Origin: Planctomycetota bacterium
GTDB lineage: Bacteria; Planctomycetota; UBA1135; GCA-002686595
Assembly: GCA_023150475.1 (NCBI GenBank)
Contig: JAKLKU010000007.1
Span: 124,001 to 188,000, forward strand
DNA: 64,000 bases
Reading direction: 5' to 3'
Shown: one piece after another, positions 8,141 through 16,875 of the stretch
How positions within the stretch are numbered: position 1 is the stretch's first letter
How the letters are laid out: each line of letters opens with the position of its first letter
Notes under the pieces: generated by a model
Databases searched by the model: none
Told to the model about the DNA's origin: nothing
What the model saw: the letters and a program-made list of their open reading frames with translations, nothing else
Made by a program: the position numbers and the translations under genes

Positions 8141-8977
8141 ATGACTTCCACGCGGATCGAACTTTCGGCGAGCGAGCGCATGCCGCTCGGCAAGGCGACC
8201 TATCAAGCGGGCGGCGGGCTCGCGCTCGTCACGCTGACGAACCCGCCGGCGAACGGCTACTCGCACGACATGCTGCGCGACCTCGACGAAGCGATCCTGC
8301 GCGCGCGCTTCGACGACGCGGTCCAAGTGATCGTCATCGCGGGCGCCGGCGACAAGTTCTTCTGCGCGGGCGCGGACATCGGTTACTTGAACTCGCTGAC
8401 GCCGACCAAGAAGTACTACTTCTGCCTGCACGCGAACGAGACGTTGCAGCGGCTCGAGCGCACGCCGAAGCTCGTGATCGCGGCGCTCGGCGGCCACTGC
8501 GTCGGCGGTGGGCTCGAGATCGCGCTCGCGTGCGACCTGCGGGTCGCGCGGCGCGGTTCGGGCAAGTGTGGTCTGCCCGAAGTCGCGCTCGGCGTGTTGC
8601 CCGGCACCGGTGGGACGCAGCGGCTCGCGCGTCTGGTCGGCCGCGCGCGAGCGATCGAGTTGATGGTCAGCGGTCGCACGTTCGACTACGACGAAGCGCT
8701 GGCGCTCGGCGTGATCACGCACGTCCGCGACGCCGCGGACGACGCGACGTTCCTCGCCGACGTGCTCGACTTCGCGAAGGGCTTCACGACGCCCGGCAAG
8801 GCGGCGCTGAGCGTCGGTCACATCAAGGCGGCGGTGCACGGCGGCGTCGATCTGCCGCTCGACGCGGGCCTCGCGCTCGAACGCGAGCTCCAAGCGAAGC
8901 TCTTCGCGTCCGCCGACGCGAAGGAAGGCATCGCGGCCTTCGTCGAGAAGCGCAAGGCGGAGTTCAAGGGCGTTTGA
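8141..8977 (+). CDS. enoyl-CoA hydratase/isomerase (crotonase) family protein
   Basis: The 278-residue crotonase-fold protein should act on a CoA thioester in the cytoplasm. The oxyanion-hole segments are AGDKFFCAGADIG (about 69-81) and GGHCVGGGLEIALACD (117-132). Both glutamates of canonical hydratases are present, Glu126 in GGGLE and Glu147 in GLPEVALG, so hydration of an enoyl-CoA is plausible. The C-terminal third is the usual helical trimerisation region. The start gives a roughly 20-residue extension before the first strand; an internal ATG (MPLGKATY) is possible. The next gene, an arylamine N-acetyltransferase, starts 4 bases after its stop, so the two likely share a transcript and may handle related acyl-CoA compounds. 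Confidence 0.88.
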   Translation: MTSTRIELSASERMPLGKATYQAGGGLALVTLTNPPANGYSHDMLRDLDEAILRARFDDAVQVIVIAGAGDKFFCAGADIGYLNSLTPTKKYYFCLHANETLQRLERTPKLVIAALGGHCVGGGLEIALACDLRVARRGSGKCGLPEVALGVLPGTGGTQRLARLVGRARAIELMVSGRTFDYDEALALGVITHVRDAADDATFLADVLDFAKGFTTPGKAALSVGHIKAAVHGGVDLPLDAGLALERELQAKLFASADAKEGIAAFVEKRKAEFKGV

Positions 8978-8981
8978 GCGC

Positions 8982-9791
8982 ATGCCGCTCGAACTCGGCG
9001 ACTACTTCGCGCGGATCGGCTACACCGGCTCGACCGAGCCCTCGCTCGCGACGCTCGCGAGCCTGATGGCGGCGCACGCGAGCTCGATTCCGTTCGAGAA
9101 CCTCGACGTGCTGCTCGGGCGTCGGATCGGCCTCGACGAAGACGCGCTCGTCGCGAAGCTCGTGCGCGCTCGCCGCGGCGGCTACTGCTTCGAGCAGAAC
9201 GGACTCCTCCTGCTCGTGCTCGAACGACTCGGTTTCACGGTCGCGCCGCTCTCCGCCCGAGTCCGCGTCGGCCGGCCGCGCGAGTTCGTGCCGCCGCGCA
9301 CGCACGTCTTCCTGCGCGTCGAGCTCGAAGGTGCGAGTTGGCTCGCCGACGTCGGTGTCGGAGGCCTGTCGCTGACGGCGCCGCTGCGGCTCGTGCTCGA
9401 CGTCGAGCAGCCGACGCCGCACGAAGCGCGCCGCATCGTCTTCGAGAACCGGCGTTACTACCACCAGGCTCGGCTCGCCGGCGCGTGGACGGACGTGTGT
9501 GAATTCACGCTCGAGGAGATGCCGCCGATCGATCGTGAGCTCGCGAACTGGTACACGAGCGCGCATCCTGAGTCGCACTTCAAGAACCGCCTGGTGGTCG
9601 CCCGCGCCCTGCCTCACGGCCGGCGCGCGACGATCCTGAACCGCGAGTTCACGCTGCGCGCGAGCGACGGCACGCCGGACACGCGCGTGATGCAGTCGCC
9701 GGACGAACTGCTCGACGTACTCGCCGAGCACTTCGATCTGCCGTTCCCGGCAGGCACGCGCTTCCCCTGCGTCGCACTCGACTGGCCCTGA
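8982..9791 (+). CDS. arylamine N-acetyltransferase (NAT)
   Basis: The 269-residue protein is the normal length for bacterial NATs, which move an acetyl or acyl group from CoA to arylamines, hydrazines or, in biosynthetic relatives, to amide-forming intermediates. The catalytic triad is visible: Cys69 in RRGGYCFEQN, His108 in PPRTHVFLRV and Asp123 in WLADVGVGG. The IPFENLDVLLG block (36-46) is also typical. It lies directly after the crotonase on the same strand, which suggests a joint acyl-CoA-linked pathway. The physiological substrate is not evident. Confidence 0.92.
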   Translation: MPLELGDYFARIGYTGSTEPSLATLASLMAAHASSIPFENLDVLLGRRIGLDEDALVAKLVRARRGGYCFEQNGLLLLVLERLGFTVAPLSARVRVGRPREFVPPRTHVFLRVELEGASWLADVGVGGLSLTAPLRLVLDVEQPTPHEARRIVFENRRYYHQARLAGAWTDVCEFTLEEMPPIDRELANWYTSAHPESHFKNRLVVARALPHGRRATILNREFTLRASDGTPDTRVMQSPDELLDVLAEHFDLPFPAGTRFPCVALDWP

Positions 9792-9816
9792 ACGTGTCGG
9801 GTCGACCCCGACGCGG

Positions 9817-11043
9817 TCAGGAAAGCAGCATGCCGATCGGCACGACGAATTCGTTCGGGCCGACTGCGTGGGGTTCGTCGCCCTGGGTGGCGAGCACGAG
9901 CAAGGACGGCTTGTCGTCCCCCGACGCGAACGTGCGCAGCCCCGCGAAGTCGGAGCGTTCGAAACGTGGTCCTGCCTTCACTTCGATCGCGATATTGCGA
10001 CGGCGCGTCGCGACGACGAAGTCGACCTCGTGGCGCCCTTGCACGTTCCAGTAGCCGAGCGTGGCGCGGCGCAGGTGGATCTCGAGGATCGAACGGAGAT
10101 TCTGCGCGACGAAAGTCTCGTACAGCGGTCCGCGCATGCGTTCCTCGCTGCTAGTCGAGATGTCGTCGACGCCACAGAGATTCGCTGCGAGGCCGGAGTC
10201 CGAGACGTACAGCTTCGGAGTCTTGAGCAGACGACTCTTGCGGTTGGCGAGATGCGGGCCGAGCGAACTCAGCACGTACGAGACCTGCAGCAGATCGAGA
10301 TACTTGCTCGCGGTCCGGCTCGCGACTTTGGCTTCCTGCGCGATCGCGGTCCAGTTCGACATCTGTCCCGTGCGCAACGCGGCGAGCTTCATCACGCGCC
10401 GATAGGCCAGGAGATCCGCGACCTGCGAGAGTTCACGGACGTCGCGTTCGAGGTAAGTGCGTTCGTACGCCTCGAACCAGCGATCGGGCTCCGCCGCGAT
10501 GTCGAGCGCGACAGGTGGCATGCCGCCGAGCAACACATCGCGATCGCCGATCGGCTTGAAGTCTCGAGCTTTGGGCAGTTCGCCGGTCTCGGCGAGCTCG
10601 GCCAGAAACGGCTTCGCCGAGGTGCGAGACGTGAGCTCACGTCGGTTGAGCGGATGGAGCGTCAGGTACGCCGCGCGCCCCGCGAGCGACTCCGACACCT
10701 TCTGCAGGAGCAAGAAGTTCGCGGATCCGCTGATCACGAAGCGACCGTTGCGCCGTTTCCCGTCCACGACGCGCTTGAGCGCTTGGAACAGCTCGGGGCA
10801 ATGCTGCGCCTCGTCGATGATCAAACGCTCGGCTTGTTCGACGAAGCGCACCGGATCTTGGCGGGCCGCCTCGAGCGCGGCGAAGTCGTCGAGCGACACG
10901 AACTTGTGGTCTTTCGAACCGACCTCGTGTTGGAGGAACGTGGTCTTGCCGGACTGCCGCAGTCCGGTGACGACGACGACCGGGAAGGACCGCATTGCGG
11001 CCTCGACTTCGGACGCGAGTTCTCTCGGCAGGTAGCGTGTCAA
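9817..11043 (-). CDS. AAA-type ATPase with DUF4143 domain
   Basis: The 408-residue protein has Walker A GLRQSGKT (27-34), Walker B in ERLIIDEAQH and a sensor-like SGSAN motif, then a C-terminal DUF4143 region ending in DFVVA...NIAIEVKAG. That last block resembles a PD-(D/E)xK nuclease-like core. Such orphan ATPases are common in bacteria and archaea, often in many copies, and their role is unresolved (defence, stress or toxin-like functions have been proposed). The start is TTG at 11043; an in-frame stop lies only three codons upstream and no ribosome site is visible. A TATACT box ends only a few bases before the start, so a leaderless message is possible. It stands alone between unrelated genes and may be mobile. 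Confidence 0.85.
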   Translation of the reverse strand: MTRYLPRELASEVEAAMRSFPVVVVTGLRQSGKTTFLQHEVGSKDHKFVSLDDFAALEAARQDPVRFVEQAERLIIDEAQHCPELFQALKRVVDGKRRNGRFVISGSANFLLLQKVSESLAGRAAYLTLHPLNRRELTSRTSAKPFLAELAETGELPKARDFKPIGDRDVLLGGMPPVALDIAAEPDRWFEAYERTYLERDVRELSQVADLLAYRRVMKLAALRTGQMSNWTAIAQEAKVASRTASKYLDLLQVSYVLSSLGPHLANRKSRLLKTPKLYVSDSGLAANLCGVDDISTSSEERMRGPLYETFVAQNLRSILEIHLRRATLGYWNVQGRHEVDFVVATRRRNIAIEVKAGPRFERSDFAGLRTFASGDDKPSLLVLATQGDEPHAVGPNEFVVPIGMLLS

Positions 11044-11096
11044 AATCGGTCATAGTATAGCGTCGTTTTGACACACCCGAGTGCATGATTTTGACA
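11038..11096 (-). promoter_or_regulatory. promoter/operator of the AAA-DUF4143 gene
   Basis: TGTCAAAA at 11038-11045 and its inverse TTTTGACA at 11066-11073 flank a TATACT -10-like box read leftward. A third TTTTGACA lies at 11089-11096. The first half-site covers the TTG start codon. The arrangement suggests a repressor that covers promoter and start, plausibly autoregulation. The rest of the 316-base gap up to 11359 shows no other feature. Confidence 0.5.
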
Positions 11097-11359
11097 AGCG
11101 CGCGCGGCCCGCGCGCTCGCTCGACCGGTGCGCCAGGACGTGGAACGGACCCGGCCGGGCTGCACGCGATCCAGGGCGTGCCCGAGACGCTCTCGCGGCG
11201 CCCCTTGCGGTTTCGCGTTGCTCACCGCGCGCAGCGAGTGCCGTTCGGCGCCGAGATACGCGTCCGCGGGTTCCACGGCACTGCCGCGAACCAGTGGCCA
11301 GGTCGTTGGATGGTCACGAGACGGCGTTGCGTTGCCGGTCGTCGGGCACAGTGCGATCG

Positions 11360-12688
11360 ATGGCACTCACACACACGCCTTCTCGACGTCTGCGCTGGCT
11401 GGCGCTCGGGAGCGCCACGCTCGCAGCTTGCGCGACCCCAGGCACGCCCGGAATGCCGACCTGCGTCTGGCGCTTCGACGTCCCCGGGAGCACGGCCGGT
11501 AGTTACCGCGCGCGTGGCGTCGCGATCGTTCCCGGCCCGGAGCCTGGCGCGGAATCCGAGCTCGCCGTCTTCGACGGGTTGGGTCGCGGGATCAACTTCT
11601 TCTCGCTCCGCGACGGGTCCCTGCTCCGCGAGCTGTCGATCGCTCCACCCGAGGGACTGCAGAGCGTGCCGTTCGGCGAGCTTCGGAACGCCGATGGTGG
11701 GCCGCTGCTCTACTGCACGGTGAACTCGCAATTCGCCGACCCACGGCGCTCCGGCGTCGACTCGAGCGTCGCTGTCATCGATCTGCGTACGACGCAGACG
11801 CTCGACGTCGTTCACGGTGACGCACCGGAGGACTTCTTCGGCTTCAGCGTGTGCAATCTCGGCGATCTCGATGGCGATCGCGCGGACGATCTCGCGATCG
11901 GTGCGCCGCAGTGCCTGAGACACCCGGTGCGCGGTTGCGGCGCGGGCTACGTCGATCTGTACTCGGTCGGCCGCCGGCAGCGGCTGGCGCGACTCGTCGC
12001 GAGTGAATGGGGCGGATGTTTCGGCTGGGCCGTCGCCGCGGTCGCCGACGTGAACGACGATGGCGTGAGAGACTTCGCTGTCGGTGCGCCGGGCACGCAT
12101 CATGAGCGCGGCTGGTGCAGCGGGACGTTGAGCCTGTTCTCCGGCCGGACCTTCGAGCTGATTTGGTCGACTCGGTCGGCGCGTGACTACGGCGGAAGAT
12201 TCGAACCGTTCGACGAGCGCCCCGCTTGTTACCCGAGTGGCGGCATGTTCGCGAGTCGGCTCGTGGGAGAGCTCGACTTCGAAGGCGACGGCGTGCCTGA
12301 CGTCGTTGCGCTCCGCCCCGGGATCTTCGGCATCGCGGATGTCCGTTCCGGCGTCGACGGTCGAGCGCTCTTTTCGTACCACGACGAGCCCGAGCGCGCC
12401 GACTACTGCATCGCGGTCTGCACGTGGCCGCCGCGCGACCGTTCCGAGCTTCCGAGCTCGTTGGTCTCGATCTCGAACCGGTGGGACTACGAGGGTGGAC
12501 CGGATCGCGGCTTGCTGCGCATCTCGCGGCGATCCTGCGGAGCGGCGGAACGCGTCGAGTCGGTACTCCAGCCGGGCCGACGGTTCGCTGGAGGACTGAC
12601 ATCCAGCCGGTCGAGCGCAGACCGCTCCGTGACGTTCGTCGCAGCCGACTACGACGACCGAGTCGGGATCTACGAGCTTCGCGATTGA
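11360..12688 (+). CDS. FG-GAP/integrin-like repeat lipoprotein
   Basis: The 442-residue protein starts at the ATG at 11360; the longer ORF-track start adds 93 residues of unnatural composition. A basic N-terminus, hydrophobic core and the lipobox LAAC near residue 24 mark it as an exported lipoprotein. At least three beta-propeller blade signatures follow, with calcium-loop motifs: DLDGDRADDLAIGAP, DVNDDGVRDFAVGAP and a degenerate DFEGDGVPDVV. These repeats normally build a seven-bladed propeller for binding rather than catalysis. Numerous Cys residues suggest disulfides. No operon partner is evident, and the ligand is unknown. Confidence 0.75.
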   Translation: MALTHTPSRRLRWLALGSATLAACATPGTPGMPTCVWRFDVPGSTAGSYRARGVAIVPGPEPGAESELAVFDGLGRGINFFSLRDGSLLRELSIAPPEGLQSVPFGELRNADGGPLLYCTVNSQFADPRRSGVDSSVAVIDLRTTQTLDVVHGDAPEDFFGFSVCNLGDLDGDRADDLAIGAPQCLRHPVRGCGAGYVDLYSVGRRQRLARLVASEWGGCFGWAVAAVADVNDDGVRDFAVGAPGTHHERGWCSGTLSLFSGRTFELIWSTRSARDYGGRFEPFDERPACYPSGGMFASRLVGELDFEGDGVPDVVALRPGIFGIADVRSGVDGRALFSYHDEPERADYCIAVCTWPPRDRSELPSSLVSISNRWDYEGGPDRGLLRISRRSCGAAERVESVLQPGRRFAGGLTSSRSSADRSVTFVAADYDDRVGIYELRD

Positions 12689-12703
12689 CGTCGCGACTCG
12701 CGC

Positions 12704-13390
12704 TCAGCGGCCGTGAGTGTCACCCGTTCTGGCGCGCATGCCGTGCAAGCCGAGAACGGCACCCAAGCGCCGAGCCGCGCGGTCGGGGTCGAACTCGCGG
12801 CCGTGGGCGCGGGCTCGCTCCTCGCACTTCGCGCGTTGTTCGGGCGTCAGTTGGTCGATCAGCGGGCGCACCAGGGGCAGGCCGCGTTCGCGGGCTTCCG
12901 CGCGCAGCGGTCGAAGTTCCTGGCGCAGGTACTCGCGGGCTTCGGCGCGCTTCCCGGCGCGGCGCAACTCGCGCGCTCCGTCGCGCACGTCGCGGAGCTC
13001 CGGTCGCAGTTCCTTCGCGATCGGCGCGAGCTCGCGCCGCATGCGCCGCAGCTCCTCGCGTTGCTGTTCGGTGAGCTCGAGCGAACGCACGAAGCGTTTC
13101 GCGTCCTGCACGCGCTCCAAGAGCCGCTCGCCGCGCCGACCGCGGTGCTCGCCTTGCACCTGGCCGCGGCCTTCGCCTTGACCACGCGTCATCGGACGGT
13201 CGGCGCGCCGCTCGGCGGCTCGGTCGCCGCGCCCAGCGCGAGTCGCTTCGCCGGGCGCATGGCCCGGCGCGTCGCCGGTGGCGCAGCTCGCATCTTGCCG
13301 TTGAGCGCGTTGGCGCTCTTGCGCGAAGCCGAGCGTCGCGCCACCGAGGAGGAGGAGACCGAGGACACCGAGAAGGATCGTCTTGCGCAT
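12704..13390 (-). CDS. exported Spy/CpxP-like helical protein
   Basis: The 228-residue protein has a clear signal peptide (to about residue 24, ending GFAQ) followed by a charged, Arg/Glu/Ala-rich helical body. Two LTxxQ-type motifs, LTEQQREEL and LTPEQRAK, are the signature of the Spy/CpxP periplasmic chaperone and metal-sensing family. A Gly/Arg-rich low-complexity region lies between the signal peptide and the first motif. An AAGGAA ribosome site precedes the ATG. In relatives such proteins bind unfolded proteins or metals in the periplasm. No resistance or two-component genes sit beside it here. The family call is moderate because the body is low in sequence complexity. Confidence 0.62.
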   Translation of the reverse strand: MRKTILLGVLGLLLLGGATLGFAQERQRAQRQDASCATGDAPGHAPGEATRAGRGDRAAERRADRPMTRGQGEGRGQVQGEHRGRRGERLLERVQDAKRFVRSLELTEQQREELRRMRRELAPIAKELRPELRDVRDGARELRRAGKRAEAREYLRQELRPLRAEARERGLPLVRPLIDQLTPEQRAKCEERARAHGREFDPDRAARRLGAVLGLHGMRARTGDTHGR

Positions 13391-13499
13391 GGTTCGTGCT
13401 TCCTTGGAGCTTGCACGAACTGGAACCCGCTGCGGCGGGCGTGGTTCCGCCGACCTCCTGAACGCGCGGTTCGCGAGCCCCTCCGGGCCGCCGCCGCGC

Positions 13500-14711
13500 T
13501 CAGGGCCACACCCGTTCGCGCGCGAGCTTCAGCGTCTCGCGGCTGCCGGCGCGCTCGATCACCAGCGTCGCCGACTCGCGCGTCTCGTCCCGCAATCGCG
13601 CCGCCGCGCGCGCGAAGGCCGACAGGTCGCCTGCAGGGAGCTCGATCTCGTCGACCGAGAAGACGCGCATGCCGGGTTCGAGCTGGGCACGGTGCGCCGG
13701 CGAGCCTGCGAGCACCGTGGCGACGCACGTTTCGCCGTCCTTCGACCGCAGCGACACACCGGGAGTCGCCAAGGACGCGCGGCCGAGCGCGCGCGGATCG
13801 GCGACGAAGAGCTTCTTCGCCGGCCAATCGAGCACGAGCTTGGTGCGTTCGAAGAACCGGTTGCCGACCTTCGCCGCGCCCTGCGGCACGAACGAGACCA
13901 CCATGCCGGGAAGTTGGGTGCTCGAGAGCGTCACACTGTCGAGCCACGCCAACGTTTCACCTTGCGGCGAGGGCCCGAACGCGGCCAAGGACGGATTGCC
14001 GAGGATCGCGAGCGAGTGTTTCACGCCGATCCGCGCCGCGAGTTCCGCAGGGAGATCGAGGAACGAGTTGGCGCCGGTGTCGAGCTCGACGTGCTCGACG
14101 CGGGTGTCGCCGACCGACAGCGCGAGGATCGGCAGCGCTTGCACCGAGTAGGCGAACGGCACCTCGAGCCAACCCTTCGTCTCGAACGCGCCCGCTGTCG
14201 GCGCGAGGTCGATCTTGCACGCGGCGTGGTCGATCGAGGCCGCGCCGTGGCGCAGGAGGTTGCCGCCGACGAGCCCGTCGATCTTCTGCTCCGCGAGCTC
14301 GGGCAGCGCGTCGAGGTCGATGACGATCGCCGCGAGCTCGACGAAGCCCACGCCGCCGATCTCGACCCGCGGGAGGGCGACGAACTCTCGCTCCTGGGCG
14401 CGGCCCCCGCCGTCCCTCGTCCTGAACTTGCCGAGCACCGGGAGCGCGAGCTCCTTCGCGATCCGTGGCGTCACGACCATCGGCGCGCCGGTGTCGAAGA
14501 CCATGCGGCACTCGCGCTCGCCGAGCTTCGCCGGGATGCGCATGAGCGACGTGAAGCTCTGGAACTCGACCGTGGCGCGATAGTCGCTCTTCTCGGGCTT
14601 GCCGCTCAGCAGCGCGCCGGCGGCGTCGAAGGCCGTCGATTGCGCGAGCGTCGAGGCGGCGAGGAGAGCGACGAAGGCGAACGTCGAGAACGAGGCTCGA
14701 ATCGGGTGCAT
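13500..14711 (-). CDS. secreted two-lobed aspartyl protease-like protein with C-terminal PDZ domain
   Basis: I use the ATG at 14711 (403 residues) because a signal peptide follows it directly, with cleavage near LAQ at 22-24. Two DTG active-site motifs appear, VFDTGAPMVV (73-75) and VELDTGANSF (211-213), so a single chain could form a pepsin-like active site from two retropepsin-type halves. Residues about 320-395 form a PDZ domain (VLAGSPAHRAQLEPGMRVFSVD). Related exported proteins with this domain order occur widely in bacteria, mostly uncharacterised. Both DTG motifs are intact, so proteolysis is plausible. It is separated by about 110 bases from each neighbour and seems to be transcribed alone. 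Confidence 0.78.
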   Translation of the reverse strand: MHPIRASFSTFAFVALLAASTLAQSTAFDAAGALLSGKPEKSDYRATVEFQSFTSLMRIPAKLGERECRMVFDTGAPMVVTPRIAKELALPVLGKFRTRDGGGRAQEREFVALPRVEIGGVGFVELAAIVIDLDALPELAEQKIDGLVGGNLLRHGAASIDHAACKIDLAPTAGAFETKGWLEVPFAYSVQALPILALSVGDTRVEHVELDTGANSFLDLPAELAARIGVKHSLAILGNPSLAAFGPSPQGETLAWLDSVTLSSTQLPGMVVSFVPQGAAKVGNRFFERTKLVLDWPAKKLFVADPRALGRASLATPGVSLRSKDGETCVATVLAGSPAHRAQLEPGMRVFSVDEIELPAGDLSAFARAAARLRDETRESATLVIERAGSRETLKLARERVWP

Positions 14712-14826
14712 GGCGGCATGCTCCGCTCGACGACCCGCCGCACGCCAGCCGGCGTCGGCAGATTGACGCAAGTCGTGCAGCAAGCGCTTTCACGTCGCGG
14801 CCTCGACGCCTGCGTTCGAGTCGGGC

Positions 14827-15711
14827 TCAGGTGGCGAGACGGTGTGCGAGCGCGTCGGCGAAGCGGGCGAGCGCGGGGGGGTGTTGGGCTAGGAAGAGTG
14901 ACGGTTCGACGAGTTCGAGTTCCATCAGCACCGGGCGGTTCGCGGCGTCGCGCGCGATGTCGACGCGGGCGTAGAGCAGTGGCGACGTGCCTGCGACGAG
15001 CTGCGCGCCTGCGACGAGCGATGCAATCGGCGCGAGTGCGGCCTCGCCGAGCGCGAGCTCGTCGGGTTCGATCGCGAGCGCGGTCGAGACGTTTTCCTTC
15101 TGGCCGCTCCAACGCGGCGTCTTGCGGATCGAGTGGGTGAACTGGCCGTTGATCCACACGAGCGCACGCTCGCCGTAGCCGTCGACCGAGCTCAAGTACG
15201 GCTGGAGCAACATGTCGCGCCGCGGCAGGAACTCGGCGAGGTGCGCGCGCGCGGATTCGAGCTCGGCCATCGCGAAACGCTTCGTGCCGAACGAACCGGC
15301 GCCGACCGCGGGCTTCAAGACGAACTCGCTCCAACCGCGACTTTCGAGCTCGGCCGCCAAGTCGACGTTCGCGCCGCGCTCGAAGAGCACCGTCGGCGCC
15401 GTGGCGACGCCGCGCGCGGCGAGCTCGAGCAAGTACCGCTTGTGCGTGTTCCAGCGCACGATCGGGAGCGGATTCCAGAACGGGCCGGCGGTGCTCGCGC
15501 GCGCCGCCCAATCGAGGTATGCGCCCAAGTGGTGCACGTAGTTCCAAGTCGAGCGGATGACGGTCGCGCCGGGCTCTTCCCAACCGATCCGTTCGTCGTG
15601 CCACGCGCCCATCTGCGCATCGATACCGCGCGCGCCGAGCTCGCGGAGCAGCGGCTCTTCGTCGGTGTCGAATTTCGGCAGCGGCCGACACGTGGCGATG
15701 CGCAGTTTCAT
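14827..15711 (-). CDS. ATP-grasp ligase, tandem copy A
   Basis: The 294-residue ATP-grasp protein is of the soluble single-domain type related to the glutathione-synthetase and DcsG-like families. Visible blocks are the N-terminal IRSTWNYVHH, the nucleotide region EFVLKPAVGAGSFGTKRF, QPYLSSVDGYGERALVWING, and the metal-binding end LMELELVEPSLFL with both acidic ligands. It is a close paralogue of the gene immediately upstream (15708-16637), and the two overlap by 4 bases, so they were produced by tandem duplication and are co-translated. The substrates are unknown. Roles in small-peptide or amino-acid conjugation are typical for the fold. It belongs to a different ATP-grasp branch from the peptide-locus ligase. 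Confidence 0.8.
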   Translation of the reverse strand: MKLRIATCRPLPKFDTDEEPLLRELGARGIDAQMGAWHDERIGWEEPGATVIRSTWNYVHHLGAYLDWAARASTAGPFWNPLPIVRWNTHKRYLLELAARGVATAPTVLFERGANVDLAAELESRGWSEFVLKPAVGAGSFGTKRFAMAELESARAHLAEFLPRRDMLLQPYLSSVDGYGERALVWINGQFTHSIRKTPRWSGQKENVSTALAIEPDELALGEAALAPIASLVAGAQLVAGTSPLLYARVDIARDAANRPVLMELELVEPSLFLAQHPPALARFADALAHRLAT

Positions 15712-16637
15712 CGGGCGGACTTCGGTCCGATTTGGGCCAGTCGGGCGAGGCGTCGAGCGAGACCGTCGGCGAGCCGCGCGAGCGCCGGCGGGTGTTGGGC
15801 GAGGAAGAGCGAGGGCTCGACGAGCTCGAGCTCCATCACGAGCGGCCGGCCGGCCACGTCGCGTGCGACGTCGACGCGGGCGTAGAGCAGGCCCGCGGCG
15901 AACGGCGCGAGCGCGAGCTCGCCGAGCGCGCGTTCGTCCGCTTCGACGGCGAGCGCGGGCGACACCGACTCGTCTTCGCCGCTCCAGCGCGGCGTCTTGC
16001 GCACGGCGTGGGTGAACTCGCCGTCGATCCAGACGAGCGCGCGCTCACCGTGACCCTCGACCGAGTCGAGATAGGGCTGCACGAGCGCGTCGCCGGTCGC
16101 CGTGAGCGCGCCGAGGTGCTCGCGCGCCGCGTCGAGTGCGCGTGCGTCGTGCGCAACGCGGAAACGCTTCGTGCGGAACGACGCGGCGCCGATCGCGGGC
16201 TTGATCACGACGTCGCGCCAACCGCGGCTCGCGAGCCCGGCCGCGAAATCGGCGGCGAAATCGGCGGCGAAATCGGCGCTCGCGCCGCGCGCGACGAGCC
16301 ACGTCGGCGTCGTCGGCACCCCGCGGTGCGCGAGCTCGAGCAAGTAGCGTTTGTGGACGTTCGTGCGCAGCACGTCGAGCGGGTTCCAGAGCGGCCCGAG
16401 CTCCGCGGCGCGCGCCGCCCAGACGAGGAACTCGTCGAGACGATGGATGTAGTCCCACGTCGAGCGGATCACGGTCGCGCGCGGCTCGGGCGTGGCTTCG
16501 GACGCTCGCCACGCGCTCGGTTCGTGCCACGCGGCCATTCGCGCCTTCACGCCGCGTTCGCGGAGCGCCGCGAGCAAGAGCTCTTCGTCCGGGTCCGGTT
16601 CCGGCAGCGGGCTGCACGTCGCGATCGAAAGCTCCAT
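15708..16637 (-). CDS. ATP-grasp ligase, tandem copy B
   Basis: The 309-residue paralogue of copy A starts at 16637; the ORF-track extension upstream is repeat-derived Pro/Thr/Arg sequence and unlikely to be coding. It keeps the same blocks: IRSTWDYIHR, VVIKPAIGAASFRTKRF, QPYLDSVEGHGERALVWIDG and LVMELELVEPSLFL. It should be catalytically competent. It differs by an internal DFAADFAADFAA stretch encoded by three copies of a 12-base repeat, which copy A lacks. This gene is first in the pair, and its stop overlaps the start of copy A. Two adjacent copies suggest two related substrates or a heteromer. Confidence 0.8.
   Translation of the reverse strand: MELSIATCSPLPEPDPDEELLLAALRERGVKARMAAWHEPSAWRASEATPEPRATVIRSTWDYIHRLDEFLVWAARAAELGPLWNPLDVLRTNVHKRYLLELAHRGVPTTPTWLVARGASADFAADFAADFAAGLASRGWRDVVIKPAIGAASFRTKRFRVAHDARALDAAREHLGALTATGDALVQPYLDSVEGHGERALVWIDGEFTHAVRKTPRWSGEDESVSPALAVEADERALGELALAPFAAGLLYARVDVARDVAGRPLVMELELVEPSLFLAQHPPALARLADGLARRLARLAQIGPKSAR
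16243..16278. repeat. three tandem copies of a 12-base unit inside ATP-grasp copy B
   Basis: GCGAAATCGGCG occurs three times without change. The length is a multiple of 3, so copy-number change keeps frame and adds or removes four residues (DFAA). Confidence 0.9.
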
Positions 16638-16727
16638 CGCGGCATCGTAACGACGACGCGGGCGCGATCGGTGCGCACCGCAGGCGCCGTGCGAACCGCA
16701 CGACGGCTGCGCCGAGCGCAACGGGCA

Positions 16728-16763
16728 AGTTGGGCGAGTTGGGCGAGTTGGGCGAGTTGGGCG
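16728..16763. repeat. four tandem copies of a 9-base unit upstream of the ATP-grasp pair
   Basis: AGTTGGGCG is repeated four times exactly in the 238-base gap between the ATP-grasp pair and the divergent dehydrogenase. It lies in the shared promoter region and is a possible slippage tract. Confidence 0.9.
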
Positions 16764-16875
16764 AGCGGGGAGACCTGGCCCACGGTCCGAGACCCGCGCG
16801 ACACGCCAGCCCAACGAAGCGGGCCACCGCGCGCGACGCTAGAATCCCGCGCTTCTCCAACTCCCCCCTGAACGC

